A DNA stretch of 31,575 nucleotides from positions 1 to 31,575 of IMG/VR virus record IMGVR_UViG_3300006752_002826; one strand, 5' to 3'. The position numbers and the translations under genes are program-made. Position 1 is the stretch's first letter; every line of letters starts with the position of its first letter. Origin of the DNA: a virus. Below the pieces are notes generated by a model. That model was given only the letters and a program-made list of their open reading frames with translations, was not told where the DNA came from and did no database searches. Below, in pieces: positions 17,428 to 22,011 of this stretch.

Positions 17428-17687
17428 CTCATGCTTTTCTTAATCATTGCTGACTCTAATTGATTCTTTTCCTTCTCGAACACTAAATAGTTTAAACACT
17501 TGAATAATCCCTGACTTGTAACTTCGTCAAATTTGAGGATGTCTCCTTTAGCGATTCCATATATTGATTGATACCAACCCCATTTTGATGCAAAAGTTCC
17601 TTCTGCTGAGATGTTAGTTTCCCCTTCTTGACTAGATCCTCCATATAGTTCAGGGTAGCTATCGACAACTCCTTCCCTAAATCGTAA
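17424..17687 (-). CDS. -1 frameshift extension of the tail assembly chaperone (87 residues)
   Basis: No start codon is needed: ribosomes shifting back one base at the T-run of the chaperone gene enter this frame at TTA (17687). They read 87 codons to TGA (17426-17424), which overlaps the next ATG. The product ends in a convincing protein domain: K-W-G-W-Y-Q-S-I-Y-G-I-A-K-G-D-I-L-K-F-D, then Y-L-V-F-E-K-E-K-N-Q-L-E. The W-x-W-Y-x-x-I-Y-x-x-A-x-G-D-I pattern is what I know from the C-terminal part of tail chaperones in this phage group. The fusion would be 165 + 87 = 252 residues. Parallel to lambda G/GT, the short form and the fusion would chaperone the tape measure and recruit tube subunits. 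Dual coding runs from 17492 to 17686. Confidence 0.78.
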   Translation of the reverse strand, partial: LRFREGVVDSYPELYGGSSQEGETNISAEGTFASKWGWYQSIYGIAKGDILKFDEVTSQGLFKCLNYLVFEKEKNQLESAMIKKSMR

Positions 17688-18181
17688 AAAAAAACCATCG
17701 CACTCATTACAGCATCCATTGGCATCTCCTTCATCATCTCTGATATATCGTCACTGGGCTTGTACGGGGATATTGTATACTTATCCTTCTGCTTAAAGTT
17801 TACCGGTCTGTACAGTACAGCCATCGCTTTATGGATCTTTTGCCAATCCGAAATGTTAGCCTCTAGATCAATATACTCGCCTAGTGATATATCATCCAAC
17901 TTGGGAATAAACCCCATGTCTACATCTAGTAGTTTAAAGTGCCGAATAAGATTAGGTTTTTCCTTGAATGCTTCTTCAAGAATACTAACGACCTTGTTCA
18001 CTTCTACCAGTGGGATACTGTCTACCTGCTCCAATGAAATGTCACAGAATATTTCTATGAGCTTCTTGTTCACGAAATCAATCGCATCTTCACCATTCTG
18101 GTCTACAATCCTCATGTAGTGTTGGTATTGACCAAGTTTGATCTCAGATAGGGATGCAGGAACTTCTAACTGTATCTTCAT
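17492..18181 (-). CDS. Tail assembly chaperone (0-frame product)
   Basis: The 229-residue product is mostly helical. It has S-L-S-E-I-K-L-G-Q-Y-Q-H-Y-M-R-I at residues 10-25, a typical opening of chaperones of this phage group, and Y-I-D-L-E-A-N-I-S-D-W near 103-113. M-D-A-V-M-S-A-M-V-F-F-Y falls at 155-166, exactly at the frameshift site. The 0-frame tail (residues 166-229) also looks like a real helical protein, including L-T-S-Q-Q-K-E-L-L-H-Q-N-G-V-G-I, so both endings are probably made. It is the first gene of the structural operon and lies several genes before the tape measure gene, instead of directly next to it as in lambda. Confidence 0.75.
   Translation of the reverse strand: MKIQLEVPASLSEIKLGQYQHYMRIVDQNGEDAIDFVNKKLIEIFCDISLEQVDSIPLVEVNKVVSILEEAFKEKPNLIRHFKLLDVDMGFIPKLDDISLGEYIDLEANISDWQKIHKAMAVLYRPVNFKQKDKYTISPYKPSDDISEMMKEMPMDAVMSAMVFFYDLGKELSIATLNYMEDLVKKGKLTSQQKELLHQNGVGINQYMESLKETSSNLTKLQVRDYSSV
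17687..17693 (-). promoter_or_regulatory. Programmed -1 frameshift site (T TTT TTT)
   Basis: The 0-frame codons are GTT TTT TTT TAC inside a run of nine T (17694-17686, minus strand), giving the canonical X XXY YYZ heptamer T TTT TTT. A shift by one base keeps perfect pairing of both tRNAs and opens the 87-codon frame. I did not find a clear strong hairpin or pseudoknot just downstream, so the stimulator, if any, is unknown. Confidence 0.72.
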
Positions 18182-18205
18182 ATTTAAGTAATTAAATTAG
18201 CATTA

Positions 18206-18240
18206 TTTGTACCTCATATCATATGTGAGTACGTTTTTTT
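18206..18240 (+). other. Imperfect inverted repeat followed by T-run on the plus strand
   Basis: GTACCTCATAT and ATATGTGAGTAC pair around a single C with one bulge and one mismatch, and on the plus strand G plus seven T follow. It has the shape of a plus-strand terminator, although no plus-strand gene is present. It could equally be a dyad binding site for a regulator of the structural operon, which starts at 18181. Confidence 0.35.
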
Positions 18241-18252
18241 ATAATTGTTGCT

Positions 18253-18387
18253 ACTGCCCAGATGGCAGAATAATGTATAGTGTTATATACACATAGTGTT
18301 AAGATGTATGTTACACTTAGTGTTAAGTATTCATAGTGTATCATTATAAATATAATTAACACATAGTGCTACTAACACATAGTGTAA
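18253..18387. repeat. Control region: CTGCC-N5-GGCAG dyad plus six CATAGTGTTA-type repeats
   Basis: A dyad CTGCC/GGCAG with a five-base spacer lies at 18254-18268. It is followed by six ten-base elements of the form (C/T)(A/T)TAGTG(T/C)(T/A)(A/T), starting at 18276, 18292, 18316, 18332, 18362 and 18378. Starts are 16, 24, 16, 30 and 16 bases apart, so the elements form three pairs with a 16-base step. Several are themselves palindromic (ACAC-TAT-GTGT, ACACT-A-AGTGT). The cluster lies upstream of the structural operon in AT-rich DNA with no ORF. It may be a set of operators for late gene control, or iterons of a replication origin. A related cluster lies at 29883-29972. Confidence 0.65.
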
Positions 18388-18389
18388 CA

Positions 18390-18614
18390 TCAACTCTTGT
18401 TGTTTTCATCGTACAGATGGCAATACAATTCCCATATCTTGATCTGGACTTCTTCAAGTTTGTATTTAGTGCCGCTACGAGTAATATCACCCCCGATATC
18501 CACTTCTATCTCCTGATATTTATCTATCCATTTCCTTGGCACTGGATAAACTCTGATGTTATTCTTTTCACACCAATTGAAGCAATCCCACTGATCAGAT
18601 CTGTATATATCCAT
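18390..18614 (-). CDS. Hypothetical protein, 74 residues
   Basis: I start at the ATG at 18614 (M-D-I-Y-R-S-D-Q-W-D), because the only longer form needs a TTG at 18662 and would read through a less protein-like stretch. The protein contains W-D-C-F-N-W-C-E-K-N-N-I and V-P-R-K-W-I-D-K-Y-Q-E-I-E-V-D-I, and ends in a helical segment before N-N-K-S. No family is recognised. It sits alone between the repeat cluster and a non-coding stretch, so it may be regulated by that cluster. Confidence 0.55.
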   Translation of the reverse strand: MDIYRSDQWDCFNWCEKNNIRVYPVPRKWIDKYQEIEVDIGGDITRSGTKYKLEEVQIKIWELYCHLYDENNKS

Positions 18615-18662
18615 GGGGCTAAGATATAATGTAAAAAGGTAAATCCAATGTGGCAGTTGCAA

Positions 18663-18966
18663 AAGATTGTCTGTGCAGAGAGTAGACTAATTACCGCAAC
18701 CGACATCTGGTTCGGCAGAGTTCGATATACGCAAGCATTTAACCAATTTTAACAAAACTTTAACACTTGAAGCGATTTAAAGCGATTTAAGCATGGGTAG
18801 GGTCGTTTTGAGGGGTAAGTACCACTCGTATGGATAAAGTCGCTTAGAAGGGCTGTAAATAGTCTTAAATGGGCTGTTTGAATGTATTTAAGAGGCGAAC
18901 CCGTATATACAAACATTAATTAAACCCTTTCAATTGATAGTCAACTAATTAACAAAATAAGGGTAC
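18663..18966. other. Non-coding stretch with small repeats
   Basis: About 300 bases without a convincing gene. It contains TGGCAGTTGCA (overlapping its right-numbered start at 18651-18661), an unusually GC-rich patch at 18690-18730 with a short CCGA/TCGG hairpin, two tandem AGCGATTTAA units at 18771-18790, and one copy of the 20-base repeat ATTTTAACAAAACTTTAACA at 18746-18765. A 55-codon minus-strand ORF (18749-18916) is open here but does not look like a protein. The region probably holds control signals. Confidence 0.4.
18746..18765. repeat. 20-base direct repeat, left copy, flanking the Gp88 cassette
   Basis: The sequence ATTTTAACAAAACTTTAACA is identical to bases 20408-20427 and in the same orientation. 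Its minus-strand reading contains AAGTTTTG, one mismatch from the TAnnTTTG promoter element. At this copy no TTTG lies 20 bases upstream, so promoter activity is doubtful. Confidence 0.7.
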
Positions 18967-18994
18967 AAAAAAACCCCGCTTTTATACGGGGTTA
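18967..18994 (-). terminator. Strong terminator ending the Gp88 cassette
   Basis: On the minus strand AACCCCG pairs with CGGGGTT around TATAAAAG, followed by a run of seven T that overlaps the arm. The hairpin lies about 30 bases after the stop at 19026. It would also form on the plus strand but without a comparable T-run. Confidence 0.85.
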
Positions 18995-19025
18995 ACACAA
19001 ATTAAAATTATTTATTTGGGGTTTT

Positions 19026-19223
19026 CTACACTATAAAATTATTTAAAAAGATATCGTTTGCCATTTGTACATGGTCGTTAATTGTTTCCATATGGTAGAC
19101 GTTGCATTTACTTTGAACCAATTTATTGTAATAGTTGTCGAAATGGTGCAAATTTCTAAAGCGTTTTGTGACCGTTACTTTTTTGCCGTTTGCCATTATG
19201 TAAGATATTTTTTTTGTTTCCAT
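19026..19223 (-). CDS. Hypothetical protein, 65 residues, last gene of the Gp88 cassette
   Basis: The product is basic at the start and middle (METKKISYIMANGKKVTVTK). It then has R-F-R-N-L-H-H-F-D-N-Y-Y-N-K-L-V-Q-S-K-C and a helical end. The F-x-N-x-x-x-F-x-x-Y-x-x-K pattern looks like a small folded beta-beta-alpha protein, but I cannot name a family. It starts five bases after the stop of the Cys-rich gene and ends shortly before the terminator. Codon use is very A/T-rich, like the rest of the cassette and unlike the phage structural genes. Confidence 0.6.
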   Translation of the reverse strand: METKKISYIMANGKKVTVTKRFRNLHHFDNYYNKLVQSKCNVYHMETINDHVQMANDIFLNNFIV

Positions 19224-19228
19224 GGGTT

Positions 19229-19381
19229 TTAATTGTTTTCTGTCGTTAGATTATAAAGGTAATTTTTCCAACATTCAACGCTACAAAAGTGCGGGTTTTG
19301 TGTTGGTTCGTTGCAATGGTCGTTTTTGCAATAGTTAATCAATATATAATTGTCGTTTTGCGGGTTTTCAGGTGAATACAT
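19229..19381 (-). CDS. Small Cys-rich, zinc-finger-like protein, 50 residues
   Basis: This ORF runs from ATG at 19381 to TAA at 19229. Its core is Y-C-K-N-D-H-C-N-E-P-T-Q-N-P-H-F-C-S-V-E-C-W, giving C18-x4-C23-x9-C33-x3-C37, a spacing that suits a single zinc site such as a small treble-clef or MYND/FCS-like finger. Such mini-proteins often act as adaptors for nucleic acid or protein binding. The gene is packed four and five bases from its neighbours, which strongly supports translation. Confidence 0.68.
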   Translation of the reverse strand: MYSPENPQNDNYILINYCKNDHCNEPTQNPHFCSVECWKNYLYNLTTENN

Positions 19382-19385
19382 ATTG

Positions 19386-19547
19386 TTAATTATTTATTGA
19401 ATAGGTAAAACGTTTTAAAATATCATCATCCAATAAGTTCATACAACTTTTGTACAACTTTGTTTTTTTGGGATATCTACAAAATTTAAGATAGGTTTTT
19501 TTTGTTCCTGTTCTTTTATACGTTAGTGTAAATTTATATAAGTACAT
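19386..19547 (-). CDS. Basic hypothetical protein, 53 residues
   Basis: The ORF starts at ATG 19547, 14 bases after the Gp88-like stop and behind an A-rich leader. It ends at TAA 19386, four bases before the next ATG. The protein is basic with a beta-like N-terminus (MYLYKFTLTYKRTGTKKTYL), two cysteines (23 and 35) and an acidic D-D-D near the end. No family is recognised. Its regular spacing in the cassette argues that it is real. Confidence 0.6.
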   Translation of the reverse strand: MYLYKFTLTYKRTGTKKTYLKFCRYPKKTKLYKSCMNLLDDDILKRFTYSINN

Positions 19548-19561
19548 AATATTTGTTTTTT

Positions 19562-20200
19562 TTAGTGGTATACTAAACCAATTTTGTTATTTTCAATGTT
19601 ATAATGTTTACTAGCAAATAAGTCAACCTTTGACGCATTAATAAAACCCGCTTCAATTAGTTCGTTTTCACTCTTGAATATTTTTGTGAACCTATCAACG
19701 TTTTCATTTATTAGGTCAACTTGTTTACCGCTATCGGAAAAAATAAAACTAAAATTTTCGGGTTTTTCATGGTTTTGATCTTTTACCAATTTTATGCTGT
19801 TCGTGTAGCTGTAAAATTTCACGCTTGGCAATTGTTTAGCAATGGTAAACCAATCAAGCAAATATTTTTTCGAGTAATAGTCGCCGCTATCATGCACCCG
19901 TAAAAAATTAACTTTTTTTGCTTTTATAGCGTCCACCATGATTGAAACAAAATTTTCGTCTTTTGTCAATTGGTAGCGTTTTTCAAATGCTGGTTTTACA
20001 TTTCCCCAACTATATGCCCCTTTTTGAGCATAACAAAATTTGATACATTTATCCGCAAATGGGCACGTTAATTTTCCGCTTTGCGTTTTATATGCTGGTA
20101 TACCAAAGTTGAAAACCCGCAAACCAGTTTCTTTACTAGTTTTTTTTAGTTTCCCATTTTGGGTTAAAATTGCCGTATTTAAGTATTTGTTTGATTTCAT
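19562..20200 (-). CDS. Gp88-like protein (cysteine-rich phage/plasmid family of unknown function)
   Basis: The 212-residue protein has the hallmarks of the family named after mycobacteriophage gene product 88. First come an N-terminal K-L-K-K-T-S-K and F-N-F-G-I-P-A. Then there is a cysteine cluster L-T-C-P-F-A-D-K-C-I-K-F-C-Y-A (C46-x5-C52-x3-C56), with K-G-A-Y after it. The motif L-R-V-H-D-S-G-D-Y-Y-S follows at about 100-110, and F-Y-S-Y-T-N-S near 129-135. The three cysteines could hold a metal or Fe-S cluster, and H103-x2-G-D look like active-site residues. The biochemical activity is, as far as I know, not established. The gene is far richer in A/T than the phage core genes and stands in a separate operon, so it was probably acquired as an accessory cassette. 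Confidence 0.75.
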   Translation of the reverse strand: MKSNKYLNTAILTQNGKLKKTSKETGLRVFNFGIPAYKTQSGKLTCPFADKCIKFCYAQKGAYSWGNVKPAFEKRYQLTKDENFVSIMVDAIKAKKVNFLRVHDSGDYYSKKYLLDWFTIAKQLPSVKFYSYTNSIKLVKDQNHEKPENFSFIFSDSGKQVDLINENVDRFTKIFKSENELIEAGFINASKVDLFASKHYNIENNKIGLVYH

Positions 20201-20202
20201 AA

Positions 20203-20328
20203 TTAGTAAATGTAAAAGTTAATAATTTGAGCAAATAACCAAATAAAGCAAAGCGTTAAGAATACCTTGCTAATGTTGTCAATTAACTGAATTGTTTTTT
20301 GTTCTGTTTTGTTTTCTGTCGTTTTCAT
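20203..20328 (-). CDS. Small single-pass membrane protein, 41 residues
   Basis: The ORF runs from ATG 20328 to TAA 20203, leaving two bases before the Gp88-like ATG. A polar N-terminal half (MKTTENKTEQKTIQLIDN) is followed by a hydrophobic stretch at about residues 21-39 (VFLTLCFIWLFAQIINF) and a short end. This suggests one transmembrane helix with the N-terminal tail probably in the cytoplasm. It is the first gene of the cassette. A small membrane protein paired with a metal-site protein hints at an envelope-linked function, but this is inference. Confidence 0.65.
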   Translation of the reverse strand: MKTTENKTEQKTIQLIDNISKVFLTLCFIWLFAQIINFYIY

Positions 20329-20407
20329 TGTTTAAAAGTTTAGTTAGTGTTGAATGTTTACACCCGTAAAAGTAGAAAACCCGTAAAAAAAACAATAGGA
20401 AAAAACC

Positions 20408-20427
20408 ATTTTAACAAAACTTTAACA
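20408..20427. repeat. 20-base direct repeat, right copy
   Basis: ATTTTAACAAAACTTTAACA is repeated exactly at 18746-18765. This copy overlaps the probable cassette promoter. The two copies bracket the cassette, so they may be remnants of insertion by recombination, or merely shared promoter elements. Confidence 0.7.
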
Positions 20428-20446
20428 TTGTTAGAAATGTAACAAA
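20415..20446 (-). promoter_or_regulatory. Promoter of the Gp88 cassette
   Basis: On the minus strand TTTG (20446-20443) is followed after 20 bases by AAGTTTTG (20422-20415), one mismatch from the Bacteroidetes TAnnTTTG element. It lies about 90 bases before the first ATG at 20328 and just after the previous operon's terminator. Confidence 0.5.
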
Positions 20447-20469
20447 GTGCTATGCACGCATAGTAAATG

Positions 20470-20499
20470 AAAAAAAGAAACCCCCAGAAAAAGGGGGTA
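20470..20499 (-). terminator. Terminator of the small-gene operon
   Basis: On the minus strand ACCCCC pairs with GGGGGT around TTTTTCT-type loop bases, followed by TTCTTTTTTT. It lies about 50 bases after the stop at 20552 and directly ahead of the Gp88 cassette promoter. Confidence 0.8.
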
Positions 20500-20557
20500 T
20501 TGAATTTATACCTATTGAATTCACAAGGTATTGAATTTACACCTATTGAATTTACAA
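20496..20557. repeat. Two tandem 31-base repeats with internal half repeats
   Basis: Units 20496-20526 and 20527-20557 differ at two positions. Each unit holds two copies of TATTGAATT(T/C)A, so the array has four half units. It overlaps the last codons of the gene ending at 20552 and the base of the terminator. A role as a binding site is possible. It may also be a replication-slippage product. Confidence 0.75.
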
Positions 20558-21067
20558 TTGTGATGTAAATAATTTTCCATTGAAGGTGAACCACGCTTGA
20601 ACATGATCAAACCAACTATGGATGTACTCTTCAGTTAGTGTAGCCTCAGCATCCTTCCTAGCCTCTTCAACCCATTTATCGTATAGGTGTTTGGCTATAG
20701 TATTAGGATTCTCTTCACCACCATAAATACAGTCGTTAAGTGCCGAGTACAATACCTGATCCATGCAGTATCCGGTAAGTATCCCATCACACTTCCTTAG
20801 CTTAGACACTATCTCAGGCTTCAATATATCGCTGTATTTGGACTTTTTTTTCGTGTGGAGGTATGTATCCCCAATAGTCCAGAAGCATATCTTAAAATCG
20901 CTTATTTTAAGTCCTAGGAGGTCATAGTAGGCAAATAGGCTTTCAAAACACTCATCAGCCCAAAGATATCCATGTTTTATCACTTTATCTCTTTCTTGAT
21001 GTAATGCCTCTATTTGAGCCTCCCTAGATAGGTCTTCGAACCTGTATAATTCAATATCGTCTGTCAT
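20552..21067 (-). CDS. Conserved-type phage protein of unknown function, 171 residues
   Basis: The protein starts with I-E-L-Y-R-F-E-D-L-S-R-E-A-Q-I-E-A-L. This pattern (Y-x-F-x-E-L-S-x-E-A-x-x-x-A) is common at the start of phage and plasmid proteins of unknown function. The body is helical and acidic with several Trp, including W-A-D-E-C-F-E-S-L-F-A-Y-Y and H-V-Q-A-W-F-T-F-N-G-K-L-F at the end. The last codons lie in the tandem repeat. Its ATG overlaps the TAA of the previous gene (TAATG). It is a single-domain accessory gene and no activity can be read. Confidence 0.6.
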   Translation of the reverse strand: MTDDIELYRFEDLSREAQIEALHQERDKVIKHGYLWADECFESLFAYYDLLGLKISDFKICFWTIGDTYLHTKKKSKYSDILKPEIVSKLRKCDGILTGYCMDQVLYSALNDCIYGGEENPNTIAKHLYDKWVEEARKDAEATLTEEYIHSWFDHVQAWFTFNGKLFTSQL

Positions 21068-21267
21068 TATTTCAAAGTAAAATATTTATTGAATATTATT
21101 TCTATAACGGCAACAGATATCTTATCGTAGTTAAGCAACTTTAACAATGAGTCCTGTTCAATATCTATCTTTTGAATCTCGAAGTGGCTCTTCAGGTAGT
21201 TACACCTTTCTAATCTACCCATCCTTTTTATAGATTCAAATTCACTAAAGTCTATTGCTGTTTTCAT
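21067..21267 (-). CDS. Hypothetical protein, 66 residues
   Basis: A small charged helical protein beginning MKTAIDFSEFESIKRMGRLE, with an isoleucine- and leucine-rich C-terminal half ending in Y-F-T-L-K. No family is recognised. It lies in a run of tightly spaced small genes: four bases after the upstream stop, and a one-base TAATG overlap with the next gene. These neighbours are the main support for it. Confidence 0.6.
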   Translation of the reverse strand: MKTAIDFSEFESIKRMGRLERCNYLKSHFEIQKIDIEQDSLLKLLNYDKISVAVIEIIFNKYFTLK

Positions 21268-21271
21268 GATT

Positions 21272-21499
21272 TTATCCTTCTATTTTTTTATGGAGGTAAT
21301 CTTTTATCCTAGCCATCATTTCATGATCAAAAGAATCTATGAATTCGTATGGATCTATGTTAAATGCATATTCTTCATAATCCTCTTCACCTCCAAAGCA
21401 AGTAGCGTCTTCAGTATAAAATTCTACAGTCATACCTCTTGAATTCCTCATGGGAGGTATCACACTTGTAATCTTAACATCTCTATAAGTAGCTTTCAT
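21272..21499 (-). CDS. Hypothetical acidic protein, 75 residues
   Basis: The protein has a short beta-like start (MKATYRDVKITSVIPPMRNS). An acidic middle with C-F-G-G-E-E-D-Y-E-E-Y-A-F follows, and then a helical end (D-H-E-M-M-A-R-I-K-D-Y-L-H-K-K-I-E-G). The acidic, compact character is seen in small phage proteins that mimic DNA or inhibit host enzymes, but nothing specific points to that here. It is coupled to the 28-codon ORF upstream through TAATG. Confidence 0.58.
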   Translation of the reverse strand: MKATYRDVKITSVIPPMRNSRGMTVEFYTEDATCFGGEEDYEEYAFNIDPYEFIDSFDHEMMARIKDYLHKKIEG

Positions 21500-21585
21500 T
21501 ATTGTTTAGTTTTTTTAGTTATTATTTGTCCGTTTAAAGAGTACGTTAGTGTACCATCCTTCCAGTAGATAACAATTGAATCCAT
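21499..21585 (-). CDS. Micro-ORF, 28 residues
   Basis: The ATG at 21585 stands one base after the stop of the 86-residue gene (TAA G ATG), and its TAA shares an A with the next ATG. The product begins MDSIVIYWKDGTLTYSLNG, a beta-hairpin-like stretch, and ends with Lys and Thr. Its fit between two starts and stops argues for translation. Function is unknown. Confidence 0.48.
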   Translation of the reverse strand: MDSIVIYWKDGTLTYSLNGQIITKKTKQ

Positions 21586-21586
21586 C

Positions 21587-21847
21587 TTATTCAAATCTAA
21601 TTGTTTTACCGTCTACCTGAATCCACTTCAGTCTATCAAAAGGAATAGATCTGTATCCCTTAGAGTGCATATCGTATACTGGAATCAATTGCTTTTCCTG
21701 TGGGTTGTATTTAAGTACCCCACCCTTCAGATGCTTTACTACACCTCTACGGCAATTCATAACTCTGAACGAGCCATCTTTCTTGGTGAACCCTGCTGAG
21801 AAGATTTTACCGTCACCTACTTTTTCTAGTAATTCTAAATAAGTCAT
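21587..21847 (-). CDS. Small basic beta-rich phage protein, 86 residues
   Basis: First gene of the second operon. It contains a sequence typical of small phage proteins: K-K-D-G-S-F-R-V-M-N-C-R-R-G-V-V-K-H-L-K-G-G at about 22-43, then Y-D-M-H-S-K-G-Y-R-S-I-P-F-D-R-L near 58-73. The strand-turn-strand layout suggests an SH3-like barrel, possibly RNA- or DNA-binding given the basic face. I do not know an assigned function. A very good promoter stands 28 bases before its ATG. Confidence 0.62.
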   Translation of the reverse strand: MTYLELLEKVGDGKIFSAGFTKKDGSFRVMNCRRGVVKHLKGGVLKYNPQEKQLIPVYDMHSKGYRSIPFDRLKWIQVDGKTIRFE

Positions 21848-21874
21848 GTTTTCTTTGTTTTAATGTTTCCACTA

Positions 21875-21906
21875 CAAACATACAAACTATTTTTGCAACT
21901 GCCAAA
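21875..21906 (-). promoter_or_regulatory. Promoter of the small-gene operon
   Basis: On the minus strand TTTG (21906-21903), 20 bases, then TATGTTTG (21882-21875): a full match to the Bacteroidetes promoter consensus. The spacer begins GCAGTTGCAAAAAT, nearly the same as in the promoter at 31163-31194. The terminator of the preceding operon lies directly upstream. Confidence 0.85.
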
Positions 21907-21914
21907 TAGAATGT

Positions 21915-21949
21915 AAAAAAAAGAAAGCCACTCTTTCAAGCGGCTCTCA
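21915..21949 (-). terminator. Terminator of the replication-terminase operon
   Basis: On the minus strand GAGAGCCGCT pairs with AGTGGCTTTC (ten pairs including two G-T) around TGAAAG, followed by eight T. It lies 60-95 bases after the large terminase stop. The interval up to that stop (21950-22011) shows no gene; it contains a TATATTTG at 22007-22000 without a proper upstream element. Confidence 0.85.
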
Positions 21950-22011
21950 ACTTCTAACTAAAAACAAACAATTTTTACATATGATAAACTTAAACACTTC
22001 AAATATACGAA

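Noticed and set aside
17760-18119. Plus-strand ORF of 119 codons
   Set aside because: It lies wholly within the tail chaperone gene on the other strand and has a serine- and isoleucine-rich shadow composition.
18276-18387. Repeats considered as a CRISPR array
   Set aside because: Units are about ten bases, degenerate and palindromic with 6-20 bases between them. CRISPR repeats are longer and exact, with spacers of about 30 bases.
18660-18740. GC-rich patch with a CCGA/TCGG hairpin, considered as a tRNA or tRNA remnant (possible attachment site)
   Set aside because: I could not fold a seven-pair acceptor stem or find a proper T-loop and anticodon arm on either strand.
18749-18916. Minus-strand ORF of 55 codons in the control region, starting MFVYTGSPLK
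   Set aside because: Its product has an uneven composition, no tight link to neighbours, and runs through tandem AGCGATTTAA units and the 20-base repeat. I treat the stretch as non-coding.
20358-20594. Minus-strand ORF of 78 codons overlapping the end of the 171-residue gene
   Set aside because: It is produced by the tandem repeat and the terminator bases and overlaps a better gene.
22000-22007. TATATTTG (minus strand) after the large terminase, considered as a promoter
   Set aside because: No TTTG or TTG stands 19-20 bases upstream, and a strong terminator follows directly, so any transcript would be very short.
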